From the NCBI RefSeq assembly GCF_010681825.2, contig NZ_CP066776.1, positions 2,728,001 through 2,792,000 of the forward strand: a stretch of 64,000 nt of DNA, in the 5' to 3' direction. The notes below the pieces were generated by a model. The model saw nothing but the letters and a program-made list of their open reading frames with translations. It was not told where the DNA came from and ran no database searches. Each line of letters opens with the position of its first letter. Within the stretch, counting starts at the first letter, position 1. The DNA comes from Sulfuriroseicoccus oceanibius (GTDB lineage: Bacteria > Verrucomicrobiota > Verrucomicrobiia > Verrucomicrobiales > SLCJ01). The translations under genes and the position numbers were made by a program. Positions 1 through 7,052 of the stretch are shown here, one piece after another.

Positions 1-2
1 CG

Positions 3-209
3 CTGGATGCCCTCGTCGATCGCATCAAAACCATTCCGAATCACCTCCTGAATCAGAATCTCGGAATCCCAGAGCAATGTGGGAGCGATTCCGTAGTCCT
101 CGAAATTGAAGCTGACTATCTTCTGGAATCCGGGGACACCGCATCGGCATTCCTGCTTCACGGCAGCCACAACGTCGCTATTGAACTGGTCGGGTGTTAG
201 TGGCTCCAT
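3..209 (-). CDS. Cassette protein of unknown function, 3' end outside window
   Basis: An open frame starts with ATG at 207-209, seven bases after the attC core, and stays open to the window edge (69 codons, beginning MEPLTPDQFNSDVVAAVKQE). It has the spacing to the upstream attC seen for every other cassette gene here. It has two close cysteines (ECRCG) and acidic character. I do not recognise the family. By the rule seen in all other cassettes, its own attC beyond the edge should begin with the core AGCGAAC on the minus strand. Confidence 0.7.
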   Translation of the reverse strand, partial: MEPLTPDQFNSDVVAAVKQECRCGVPGFQKIVSFNFEDYGIAPTLLWDSEILIQEVIRNGFDAIDEGIQ

Positions 210-216
210 TTTCTTC

Positions 217-322
217 AGCGAACGTAAAAGGCCAGACAACCGCGCCTGGCAACGGCGATAGCCTACAGATCTTGTGAAGAACATTCAGCGTTATCGCGGT
301 TGGCTGCGCCGTCTTGTTAGCT
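217..322 (-). repeat. attC site, family A
   Basis: 106-bp attC. In cassette sense the R'' box is AGCTAAC and the R' box GTTCGCT, with the inner pair AACCGCG/CGCGGTT near each end. It holds the stop codon (TAA within R'') of the 317-799 cassette gene. Confidence 0.9.
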
Positions 323-799
323 TGTTGGGTTGGGGGTGTCGAGCCTAAGGCCTCCGACTTTCGGATAAACGTCTGGCGAAACGGCGGGGCCGCTGCGACC
401 AGAGAAATCTGATGGCTCGAGCGAGTCAAGATACTCAAGACATGCGGGCAAAAAGAGATCAATCACCTCTCCCAATTCGATGAATCTGCATCTCCAGAAC
501 AGAATCTTGCTTGATGAGGTATTGCTTTTTGAATCGACCGCTACGCAAAAAAGATCGAACGGATATTCATCAGCGAGATCTAATGGCATTAAGCTCCAAT
601 CTCCTTTGTGATCCATTTCGACGTCGATGATGAGCTTTCGGTCGTCCACGATTCCAGAGACGCTAGCATGGGCATGTCGTCCTCTATGTATCGGCTCCAT
701 CCCTCGCCTCTTTCCGAACGAATGAACCTTGTCTCGGTATGGCTGCATCTGAGCAAGATACCTTTGCTCCTTCTCTAAGATGCGATCTGGATCATCCAT
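317..799 (-). CDS. Cassette-encoded hypothetical protein (160 aa)
   Basis: Starts with ATG seven bases after the attC core and ends with a TAA that forms part of the R'' box of its own attC. The product is soluble and acidic, with no signal peptide. The N-terminus is charged and helical, the middle holds a basic patch (KRRGMEPIHRGRHAH) followed by alternating strand-like segments, and the C-terminus is proline/glycine rich. I do not recognise a family. The stop inside the recombination site shows how compactly these cassettes are built. Confidence 0.75.
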   Translation of the reverse strand: MDDPDRILEKEQRYLAQMQPYRDKVHSFGKRRGMEPIHRGRHAHASVSGIVDDRKLIIDVEMDHKGDWSLMPLDLADEYPFDLFCVAVDSKSNTSSSKILFWRCRFIELGEVIDLFLPACLEYLDSLEPSDFSGRSGPAVSPDVYPKVGGLRLDTPNPTS

Positions 800-805
800 T
801 TCTTG

Positions 806-911
806 AGCTAACGTTTAAGGCCAGACAACCGCGCCTGGCAACGATGAAAGCCTACAGATCTTGCGAACAACATCCAGCGTTATCGCGGTTGGCTGCGCCG
901 ACTTGTTCGGC
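806..911 (-). repeat. attC site, family A
   Basis: 106-bp attC with R'' GCCGAAC and R' GTTAGCT in cassette sense. R'' matches the 5' core of the cassette that holds the 922-1272 gene. The interior is nearly identical to the other family A sites. Confidence 0.9.
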
Positions 912-921
912 TTGTAAGTTT

Positions 922-1272
922 TCAGGTGTGGGTGCTGCCCACAAAGGCAACCTTGTCGCTAGCATCAAACGCCACCAACAGAAATTGTGGGCCAAATCCA
1001 TCAATGCAGTAAGCACGAATGCTGTGGCCCTTCATGACCTCCTCGGATAGCACCTCCGCAACCCAACCTGGCCGATCACTACCGGCGCTGAAATCATACA
1101 TTGGGAGACCTAGAATCGAGTCAACTTCATCGACCGGCATTCCTGGCTCAATTAGTCTCCACGATTCGATCAGCCGTTCTCGAGTAGTCTCGTAGGGGTT
1201 GAAGTGCCAACCTCCAATCCATCCCAATGCTACGCAACAAATTGCCAGTAGAAGGGGAAGGGTAAGTTTCAT
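922..1272 (-). CDS. Cassette-encoded membrane-anchored protein, BamE/SmpA-like motif
   Basis: The 116-residue product starts with a hydrophobic signal or anchor segment (residues 3-22, LTLPLLLAICCVALGWIGGW). The following part contains IEPGMPVDEVDSILGLP, which resembles the G-M-x-x-x-x-V-x-x-x-L-G-x-P signature of SmpA/OmlA/BamE-like small periplasmic domains. There is no lipobox cysteine at the expected place, so it is probably anchored or secreted rather than a lipoprotein. The family match is by motif only; the role is unknown. It fills a cassette between a family A and a family B attC. Confidence 0.7.
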   Translation of the reverse strand: MKLTLPLLLAICCVALGWIGGWHFNPYETTRERLIESWRLIEPGMPVDEVDSILGLPMYDFSAGSDRPGWVAEVLSEEVMKGHSIRAYCIDGFGPQFLLVAFDASDKVAFVGSTHT

Positions 1273-1277
1273 TTTTT

Positions 1278-1402
1278 GCCGAACGTCGAAGTCCTCTCAC
1301 ACCTGCACGAGGGCGAGGCTTCGACAGTGGGTTGATGGTTGAATGATCATGACGGATTGAACTCGCAGCGGGGCAGGTGTTGAGAGCGACGCCTTGTTCG
1401 AC
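1278..1402 (-). repeat. attC site, family B
   Basis: 125-bp attC of the second family. R'' is GTCGAAC and R' GTTCGGC; the inner arms are CTCAACACCTGC and GCAGGTGTGAG, which pair with one extrahelical base. Confidence 0.9.
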
Positions 1403-2272
1403 TTATTGATTCGTGTTCATCAGGCGGAACCGAATGGAAAACTCCTCGCAAAACGCCCACAGGCCTCTCTCATCAGCTTCCAGCACCAACTTCACCGTAG
1501 AGGTGCCATCATGCCCCTGTTCTTTCAGGGCAGTCAGAATCTCGCTCGGATTGCTCTTAATTGATCGCTCAAGATCCACTACGGTCTTCGCGTGCCAGTC
1601 TGCCTGCATCAGCACATCGGAGCCAGTGCCGTCCGACATCATCCCTCCGCCAATTGACATGTAGATTGCTCCATCATCCATTTTGAGGGACGTATTCACG
1701 TGGGCGTCTCTGAGTAACTTAACATCCTCGCTCGTCGGATTATGGGCGATGTCGATCACACCCTTGAGCCGGTAGCGCTCGATAGTGTCTGGCCAGTTCT
1801 TGTGAATAATCTCTACGACCTCTCGATTCGACCAGTTCCCGTGTGGATAAACCTGAATCTCGTAAAGACTAGAGGTCGTCACAAGGGCGAATAATACTGG
1901 TCCAGTCCGCTCTGCGAATCCATCGCCCTCAATGCTGGTCCCCAAGTGCAAATGATACACTCCCCAATCGTTGAGCATGTCATCCTGCTTGCCAGCTTTC
2001 TTCAGTCCGCGGCTAAGATGTGGAGTAAGGTCATCACCCCCAACTATCTTCGCCTCTAGGTCTTCGAGTCCCGCCTGGAGTTCTGAAGGACATGAAAACT
2101 CTGCGGAGCGATGAACCGTTCGAGGGGCTGGTTGAATGCGGCGGCGAAGCGCATTAAAGTAGAGAATGGAGATGTCTTCATGTGTGGAATTGGCAGGGAT
2201 CGTGTAGCCCAATTCCGCAAGGCGTCCGCGCAGGATCTCGATCCAGTCGTCATAGAAGTCCGCGTTTATCAT
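1403..2272 (-). CDS. Cassette-encoded hypothetical protein (289 aa)
   Basis: The ATG at 2270-2272 lies just after the attC core; an in-frame upstream extension would read through the recombination site and is rejected. It is the largest cassette gene here. The N-terminal 55 residues are helical and include an INADFYDDW start. The middle has the motif DDMLNDWGVYHLHLG with an H-x-H pair, followed by a strand-rich region with several tryptophans. There is no signal peptide or membrane segment. I cannot name the family. The H-x-H motif could be catalytic or metal-binding, but this is not established from sequence alone. Confidence 0.75.
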   Translation of the reverse strand: MINADFYDDWIEILRGRLAELGYTIPANSTHEDISILYFNALRRRIQPAPRTVHRSAEFSCPSELQAGLEDLEAKIVGGDDLTPHLSRGLKKAGKQDDMLNDWGVYHLHLGTSIEGDGFAERTGPVLFALVTTSSLYEIQVYPHGNWSNREVVEIIHKNWPDTIERYRLKGVIDIAHNPTSEDVKLLRDAHVNTSLKMDDGAIYMSIGGGMMSDGTGSDVLMQADWHAKTVVDLERSIKSNPSEILTALKEQGHDGTSTVKLVLEADERGLWAFCEEFSIRFRLMNTNQ

Positions 2273-2276
2273 TCTT

Positions 2277-2401
2277 GTCGAACGTCGAAGTCCTCTCACA
2301 CCTGCCCGAGGGCGCGGCTTCGACTGCGGGTTGAGGGTTGAATGGTCATGACGGTTTGAACTCGCGGCGGGGTAGGTGTTGAGAGCGACGCCTTGTTAGC
2401 C
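2277..2401 (-). repeat. attC site, family B
   Basis: 125-bp attC; R'' GGCTAAC, R' GTTCGAC. The stop codon of the barstar-like cassette gene (TAA, 2396-2398) lies inside R''. Confidence 0.9.
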
Positions 2402-2977
2402 CTTGTTTTTGCATCCGTGATCTATCGAGAGTTGTCGCCCCAACTCAAGTGAGTCTGTGAGCGAAGGCTTGCCGATCTCCGACCAGTAGCCATAGCGGGA
2501 TGGATAGGAAATCGGATCGTCATGATACTCCCAGCGCTCGATGCGAACTTCATAGTTTTGGTCATCGCGAAGGGCGATCACGCCTCTGCGAAGGAAATCG
2601 TCTGAGAAAAGAATATCCTTGGTGACCAGCGTGGTAAACGAGGGAGTGGAAATGGTATCTGGAAGCTCCACTCGGCGACCACCAGTCTCAATAAACAGGC
2701 TTGGACGAGCATCGCCTGGCATCTCATGAGTCCATTCGTTCAGGCATCGCAGCAATTTGGCGGCATCGTCAGTCAGGGAGGCAGGGAAACCGTCCCAGTC
2801 CGTTAGCGTCACCTCTGAAACGTCGTCGAATGCCAGCTCCGTAATGCAGTCCCAGAATGCGTCCCAGTTCCGGCCATAGTAATCCGGAAACGCTAGCGCG
2901 TGCGCTAAACGCTCGTGGAGCTCCTCTTTCGATGAAACACCTTCGAGCTGAATTTTGACTGCTCGGGACACGGGCAT
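2396..2977 (-). CDS. Barstar-family ribonuclease inhibitor in a cassette
   Basis: Residues 8-50 match the barstar fold signature: a strand (VKIQLEGV), a helix with SKEELHERLAHAL, then FPDYYGRNWDAFWDCI, where the Y-G-x-N-W-D-A-x-W-D element is the hallmark of the family. Barstar binds and blocks barnase-type RNases in the cytoplasm. The protein is 193 residues against about 90 for classic barstar, so it carries a C-terminal extension (about residues 95-193) of unknown role with many aromatic and charged residues. No barnase-like gene is in this or neighbouring cassettes, so it is an orphan inhibitor, as often seen among integron cassettes and polymorphic-toxin immunity genes. Confidence 0.85.
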   Translation of the reverse strand: MPVSRAVKIQLEGVSSKEELHERLAHALAFPDYYGRNWDAFWDCITELAFDDVSEVTLTDWDGFPASLTDDAAKLLRCLNEWTHEMPGDARPSLFIETGGRRVELPDTISTPSFTTLVTKDILFSDDFLRRGVIALRDDQNYEVRIERWEYHDDPISYPSRYGYWSEIGKPSLTDSLELGRQLSIDHGCKNKG

Positions 2978-2985
2978 TTTTCTTG

Positions 2986-3091
2986 GGCTAACGTAAAAGG
3001 CCAGACAACCGCGCCTAGCAATGATGGAAGCCTACAGATCTTGCGAACAACATCCAGCGTTATCGCGGTTGGCTGCGCCGACTTGTTCTGC
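2986..3091 (-). repeat. attC site, family A
   Basis: 106-bp attC; R'' GCAGAAC, R' GTTAGCC. The interior matches the other family A sites. Confidence 0.9.
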
Positions 3092-3271
3092 TCTTCGATT
3101 CTTGGGCGGGTCTTGGTGAAGAACTCCCGCGACCACCTGTCCCGCAAAAAGCGAGATGATAGAGACGGGGGGAACCGCGATAATTCGATCAACAAGCAAT
3201 AGCTCTATTCGAGTGAACGTCGCCCTGAGGATAATGGCTCTTAATCCATGCCCCAACCGGCGTGCGAGCAA
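3032..3271 (-). CDS. Possible second gene of cassette, doubtful
   Basis: An open frame with only a TTG start reads 79 codons. It has a hydrophobic stretch (IIAVPPVSIISLFAGQVVAG) and ends inside the attC with the tail GAANRDNAGCCSQDL that two other cassette genes also gain from the attC. It may be a small membrane protein, or a chance frame in the 200 bp left between the 58-residue gene and the attC. No start codon other than TTG is available. Confidence 0.25.
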   Translation of the reverse strand: MLARRLGHGLRAIILRATFTRIELLLVDRIIAVPPVSIISLFAGQVVAGVLHQDPPKNRRAEQVGAANRDNAGCCSQDL

Positions 3272-3306
3272 TTGGGGGGACTATTACGCAATTCCTCAAG
3301 ACTGCC

Positions 3307-3483
3307 TTATGTCGGGTCAATCCTCTTAGCCGCCTTTTGGCTATGTCGTTTCGCTCGCTCCTCGGACTTGTATTTGCGCTTTTTGGCGTACTCAACGAGG
3401 TCAGGATTAGTCGAGTCAGATAAATCGTTCTTTGAGTTGTCTCTTGAGATCTGTCTGATGGTTTTGTGAATGCTGCGACTCAT
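3307..3483 (-). CDS. Small basic cassette protein (58 aa)
   Basis: ATG at 3481-3483 sits seven bases from the attC core, the same place as other cassette starts, and the frame runs 58 codons to TAA at 3307-3309. The product is strongly basic and hydrophilic (MSRSIHKTIRQISRDNSKND... ending SQKAAKRIDPT). It looks like a helical nucleic-acid- or ribosome-associated peptide, but no family is recognised. A minimum-length filter of 60 codons would miss it. Confidence 0.6.
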   Translation of the reverse strand: MSRSIHKTIRQISRDNSKNDLSDSTNPDLVEYAKKRKYKSEERAKRHSQKAAKRIDPT

Positions 3484-3489
3484 TTTCTT

Positions 3490-3614
3490 GCAGAACGTCG
3501 AAGGCCTCCTACACCTGCCCGAGGGCGCGGCTTCGACTGTGGGTTGAGGGTTGAATGGCCATGGAAAATTGAACTCGCGGCGGGGCAGGTGTTAGGAGCG
3601 CCGCCTTGTTGTGC
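3490..3614 (-). repeat. attC site, family B
   Basis: 125-bp attC; R'' GCACAAC, R' GTTCTGC. Confidence 0.9.
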
Positions 3615-3622
3615 TTCTTGAT

Positions 3623-4144
3623 TTAGTAGGGAACGGCCTCGCCAGCAAGGAGTTCTCCGGTCTCAAAATCGAGTTCGAATGGTGTATCGGGGGTGACGTT
3701 CGACGTCAGCATCCAGGCTCGTCCCCGCAATCGACCGTCGATCAGTGAGTCAAACTCGATCCCATCCCATGAAATTCGTGGCGTCCGCCAAATCAGGTCA
3801 GCTCTCTCAAAACGGGCGACCCGCAGAGTGTCCGTCAAGGCATACGCACCACTCTCTCCAACGATCCACGAAACCGGAGCCCCCCAATTCTGAGGCAACT
3901 TCTCCTCGACGGCCTTCATCAAGGCATCTTGATCGATTCGAAGCTCGGGATACTCCGTCAAGACGATCTCAAGTAGCTTCCGTGCGTTATCTCCGTCGAT
4001 CACGTCCCGCGAAACGGCGAGGTCGTATCCATCGACCCATCGGCCGTGGTTGAGTTCATCATCAACCAATAGCTGGATCATCTGCGGGAACTTCGATCCG
4101 AAGAACGATTCGAGCTGAACGCTGATGATATCGCGCTTCGTCAT
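3623..4144 (-). CDS. Cassette-encoded hypothetical protein (173 aa)
   Basis: The start is ATG at 4142-4144, because an earlier GTG lies inside the attC core. The product is soluble and acidic. The N-terminal half is helical (VQLESFFGSKFPQMIQLLVD, then RKLLEIVLTEYPELRIDQD) and the C-terminal half strand-rich, ending in a loop with WMLTSNVTPDTPFELDFETG. I do not recognise a family. Its stop is eight bases from the attC, again leaving almost no spacer. Confidence 0.75.
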   Translation of the reverse strand: MTKRDIISVQLESFFGSKFPQMIQLLVDDELNHGRWVDGYDLAVSRDVIDGDNARKLLEIVLTEYPELRIDQDALMKAVEEKLPQNWGAPVSWIVGESGAYALTDTLRVARFERADLIWRTPRISWDGIEFDSLIDGRLRGRAWMLTSNVTPDTPFELDFETGELLAGEAVPY

Positions 4145-4149
4145 TTTCT

Positions 4150-4255
4150 GCACAACGTAAAAGGCCAGACAACCGCGCCTGGCAACTGTGAAAGCCTACA
4201 GATCTTGCGAACAACATCCAGCGTTATCGCGGTTGGCTGCGCCGACTTGTTCTGC
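4150..4255 (-). repeat. attC site, family A
   Basis: 106-bp attC; R'' GCAGAAC, R' GTTGTGC. It also encodes the last residues of the 4196-4639 gene. Confidence 0.9.
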
Positions 4256-4639
4256 CTTTAGGTTCCAACTAGGGTAGACAGTGCTGAGATCTTCTGGAAG
4301 CCAACCAGACTTGGAGAAAAGCTGCTTGCGGCCATCCCATGCGCCGTGCCAAATCCAGGTTTTGCCGTCCGAATCAAACTTCTCTCCGGTCTTTGCTCCC
4401 GTTCTGATCTTGCCGTTGATCACGAGCTCCCCATGAAGCCCTTCGGACCTAGTGCCTTTGGAGATATACCACATTCTCCATTCCCAAAGCTTGCCTGTGC
4501 TATGAAGGTGGGGAGTATTCCGGTCAATCACATGCTTGGATCCACCGTCGTAAGACTTGGGTGGATTGTCTCCATCTGCCGCCAATAGGCCGTATGGCGC
4601 AATCATCGCGAGAAGGATCAACTGAAGCAGCTTCTTCAT
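4196..4639 (-). CDS. Secreted cassette protein with attC-encoded C-terminus
   Basis: ATG at 4637-4639 follows the attC core and begins a clear signal peptide (KKLLQLILLAMIAPYGLLA, cleavage after LLA). The mature part of about 125 residues has two similar strand blocks, WEWRMWYISKGTRSEGLHGEL and WIWHGAWDGRKQLFSKSGW, that recall short W-x-W antiparallel repeats in secreted proteins. The frame has no stop before the attC, so the last 17 or so residues (ending GAANRDNAGCCSQDL) are read from the recombination site. The family is unknown. A longer version starting at 4771 would begin in the previous attC and is rejected. Confidence 0.7.
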   Translation of the reverse strand: MKKLLQLILLAMIAPYGLLAADGDNPPKSYDGGSKHVIDRNTPHLHSTGKLWEWRMWYISKGTRSEGLHGELVINGKIRTGAKTGEKFDSDGKTWIWHGAWDGRKQLFSKSGWLPEDLSTVYPSWNLKAEQVGAANRDNAGCCSQDL

Positions 4640-4644
4640 TTTCG

Positions 4645-4751
4645 GCAGAACGTAAAAGGCCAGACAACCGCGCCTGGCAATAGGGGAGAGCCTACAGATC
4701 TTGCGGACAACATCCAGCGTTATCACGGTTGGCTGCGCCGTCTTGTTGTGT
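4645..4751 (-). repeat. attC site, family A
   Basis: 107-bp attC; R'' ACACAAC, R' GTTCTGC. It carries small sequence differences (GATAACGCT reads GATAACGCT with a T in the inner arm) against its relatives. Confidence 0.85.
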
Positions 4752-4845
4752 AATTGAAGTTCCATTGCCATGTTCGACCAAACCCTGAAGAACGTGCTTC
4801 GACTTCTCGGTTCGATGTCAATGGTTGTTGCTGAGTGGGACCTGC

Positions 4846-5199
4846 CTACACAGTCTCGTTGTGCGACTTCCTCTCTCGTAGGCGATCGTATATTCGTTCA
4901 AGTCGCGGCAAGAACACGATCAAAACAACCGGGCCTATGAAGGCAAAGTTCACCCCTTCCGGAGCAGGGACAAGAGCGCGAACACTCCAGATCGACGCAC
5001 CCAGTAAAAGAAGGAACAGGGTCGTCTTAACCCAATCAAACTTCGATTGGTTGAACCAAGAGAAAACAAAAGCGGCTGGCATTAGGAATAGAGGGCTGAA
5101 GAGTGTTGGAGTAGCGAGCCACTGGGCTACTCCAAATCCTAAGGAAGCGCAAACCATCACGATGAAGGAGGCACCAATGAACTTCGCAAAAGATTTCAT
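4846..5199 (-). CDS. Cassette-encoded small integral membrane protein
   Basis: The 117-residue product is almost entirely hydrophobic, with about four membrane segments: FIGASFIVMVCASLGFGVA, LFSPLFLMPAAFVFSW, TTLFLLLLGASIW and FIGPVVLIVFL. It ends in a basic, cytoplasmic-looking tail (RLERIYDRLRERK). I do not recognise a family. About 95 bp of non-coding cassette DNA lie between its stop and the attC, more than in the neighbouring cassettes. Confidence 0.75.
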   Translation of the reverse strand: MKSFAKFIGASFIVMVCASLGFGVAQWLATPTLFSPLFLMPAAFVFSWFNQSKFDWVKTTLFLLLLGASIWSVRALVPAPEGVNFAFIGPVVLIVFLPRLERIYDRLRERKSHNETV

Positions 5200-5204
5200 T
5201 TTCT

Positions 5205-5329
5205 ACACAACGTCGAAGTCCACCTACGCCTGATCGAGGGCGCGGCTTCGACTGTGGGTTGATGGTTGAATGGTCATGACGGTTTGAACTCGCGGCGGGT
5301 CAGGCGTTAGGTGCGACGCCTTGTTAGCC
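5205..5329 (-). repeat. attC site, family B
   Basis: 125-bp attC; R'' GGCTAAC, R' GTTGTGT. The stop of the TPR lipoprotein gene lies in R''. Confidence 0.9.
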
Positions 5330-5989
5330 CTTGTGGAGGTCGGCCATGTTTTTTGGTTGCGGTCTCACACCGGAGATAACGTCGTCTACAATGTTTCGGA
5401 CCGCTTGTGAGATCTGATCATTAGGTGCCATCTGGAGTGACCGATCGACGGCCTCCTTAGCTTCTACGTTCTTACCACTAATGAGCAATGCTAGTGCGAG
5501 GTTGGCATAGAGCCCAGCATCATCCGGCGTCAGCGTAATTGCATGCTCTGTGGCGCGAACTGCTTCTGCGCCAAGTCCCAGATCTAGACAGGTTGACGCA
5601 TACTCTCGCGCGACGTCTGGATTCTCCTTCTGAATGTCGAATGAGGCCTTGAACTCAGCGTTGGCGGCCTGAGGGTCGCCCAGAACTTGGTATCCCTTGC
5701 CCTTGATCCAGTAAGCTGCCCAGTTCCCTGGATTGTATGCTGTTACGGCATCCAAATCCGCAATGCCTCGTGTAACCTGCTCTATCAACTTCTTGGTAAC
5801 TTTCGGATCGCGGTTAAGGAGCTGCATATGAGGAGAGATCAACTGGCTTCCTCGTTCGTAAATTGCATTGTGATCATCGTCGTTAGTCACGACGACAGCA
5901 ACAGGCTCGGCGTGTTGCTCAGCGGCTTCCTCGTTCTTGCAGCCGAATAGTGTTGAGAAGAGTCCCATGATGATGAGTGCGCGGAGCAT
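5324..5989 (-). CDS. TPR-repeat lipoprotein in a cassette
   Basis: The signal sequence MLRALIIMGLFSTLFGC ends in a lipobox with the acylation cysteine at residue 17, so the product is an exported lipoprotein. A low-complexity acidic linker follows. From about residue 75 to 205 there are tandem tetratricopeptide-like helices, the clearest being NWAAYWIKGKGYQVLGDPQAA, AREYASTCLDLGLGAEA and AGLYANLALALLISGKNVEAK. TPRs bind partner proteins; the partner is not evident. The stop lies inside the R'' box of its attC. Confidence 0.8.
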   Translation of the reverse strand: MLRALIIMGLFSTLFGCKNEEAAEQHAEPVAVVVTNDDDHNAIYERGSQLISPHMQLLNRDPKVTKKLIEQVTRGIADLDAVTAYNPGNWAAYWIKGKGYQVLGDPQAANAEFKASFDIQKENPDVAREYASTCLDLGLGAEAVRATEHAITLTPDDAGLYANLALALLISGKNVEAKEAVDRSLQMAPNDQISQAVRNIVDDVISGVRPQPKNMADLHKG

Positions 5990-5997
5990 TTTTCTTG

Positions 5998-6104
5998 GGC
6001 TAACGTAAAAGGCCAGACAACCGCGCCTGGCAATAGGGGATAGCCTACAGGTCTTGCGAACAACATCCAGCGTTATCGCGGTTGGCTGCGCCGCCTTGTT
6101 GGGC
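5998..6104 (-). repeat. attC site, family A
   Basis: 107-bp attC; R'' GCCCAAC, R' GTTAGCC. It encodes the C-terminal tail of the 6045-6479 gene. Confidence 0.9.
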
Positions 6105-6479
6105 TTGTTTTTCCGGTGAACGGGAAACAGTCTGATTGTGATTCAGTAAGCCACTGCCTTCGAGTAGCTCATCTTCGAGTTCCGCTCTGCAACTCTCTGC
6201 TCGGTAATACATTATGACAGATAGGGCTAAGCCTGCGACGGAAGCTCCGAACATAATGGTATCCATCATTCTGCTCTCCATCACGTGTGGTAATGCGCTT
6301 GAGTGGCTTGCGTATAGGGTCGTGTACGCGTTTATGGCGAACATCAAGAAGCACGGCAGCAACAGAACTTTCTTCTTATGGTCGATTCGAACGATTTCGA
6401 GATCTGATTTATCTGCATGTCCAGCCAGTCGGTAAAGCCTCCGAACTCTCTTGAGGTATCGTGCGTTCTTCGGCTTCAT
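6045..6479 (-). CDS. Cassette-encoded two-helix membrane protein with attC-encoded tail
   Basis: The 144-residue product has a basic N-terminus (residues 1-37), two membrane segments (VLLLPCFLMFAINAYTTLYA and TIMFGASVAGLALSVIMYY) separated by a short loop, and a soluble C-terminal helix. The frame runs into the attC and stops there, giving the ending GAANRDNAGCCSQDL shared with the 4196-4639 product. The family is not recognised. Confidence 0.7.
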   Translation of the reverse strand: MKPKNARYLKRVRRLYRLAGHADKSDLEIVRIDHKKKVLLLPCFLMFAINAYTTLYASHSSALPHVMESRMMDTIMFGASVAGLALSVIMYYRAESCRAELEDELLEGSGLLNHNQTVSRSPEKQAQQGGAANRDNAGCCSQDL

Positions 6480-6487
6480 GGTTCTTT

Positions 6488-6593
6488 GCCCAACGTAAAA
6501 GGCCAGACAACCGCGCCTGGCAACGATGAAAGCCTACAGATCTTGCGAACAACATCCAGCGTTATCGCGGTTGGCTGCGCCGACTTGTTGTGC
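6488..6593 (-). repeat. attC site, family A (first of array)
   Basis: 106-bp attC; R'' GCACAAC, R' GTTGGGC. Its R'' pairs exactly with GTTGTGC at 7053-7059, which therefore marks the 5' edge of the first cassette. Confidence 0.9.
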
Positions 6594-6608
6594 TTGCTGA
6601 TTCCTGAC

Positions 6609-7043
6609 TTAGCTATCGAAGCTCTCGGGCATTGGGTGCCTGCTGCTAATAGGGGAATCATCATAAAAATCGATGATGATCGAGCGTCGCCCCGGAACTG
6701 TTTCCGAGGCTTCGATATTGATCGGATTCCGGTCGAGAGTAAACGAGATGCGCTCTGGAATGGACGTGTCTCCGTGCTTGCGAGGTCTGTCATACTGACG
6801 GGCGCGATCGAAGTAGCCAACCGCAACTTCAACGAACTCTTCTGTAAGGTTGCCAGCAGAGTCTTGAATGGTGAGGATGGCTTTGGCGGTGCTGTCTAGA
6901 TCGACTCGAATATTCCAGCGTTCGTGATCGACATCAGCTTCGATAGCTAGGAAGCCCGGTTGGTCGCTGACTCTGACTACAGGACATTCGGAGGTGGTAC
7001 CCAGCAACGCGTTGACCCTTGATCGTAGGACTCCTGAAGTCAT
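6609..7043 (-). CDS. First-cassette hypothetical protein (144 aa)
   Basis: The ATG at 7041-7043 is chosen; an upstream TTG lies inside the core site. The product is soluble with no signal peptide. It has strand-like segments (FLAIEADVDHERWNIRVDL, KAILTIQDSAGNLTEEFVEV) and a C-terminal RSIIIDFYDDSPI. No family is recognised. As the cassette next to the 5' end of the array, it would be the best expressed if a Pc promoter lies at 7060-7300, but no convincing promoter is visible. Confidence 0.75.
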   Translation of the reverse strand: MTSGVLRSRVNALLGTTSECPVVRVSDQPGFLAIEADVDHERWNIRVDLDSTAKAILTIQDSAGNLTEEFVEVAVGYFDRARQYDRPRKHGDTSIPERISFTLDRNPINIEASETVPGRRSIIIDFYDDSPISSRHPMPESFDS

Positions 7044-7052
7044 GGATATTTG

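Noticed and set aside
178-462. Frame containing AQPTAITL... through an attC
   Set aside because: It spans the recombination site from one cassette to the next; similar frames recur at every family A attC and are not genes.
2905-3195. 96-codon frame crossing the attC at 2986-3091
   Set aside because: It joins two cassettes through the attC in a frame that conflicts with the barstar gene.
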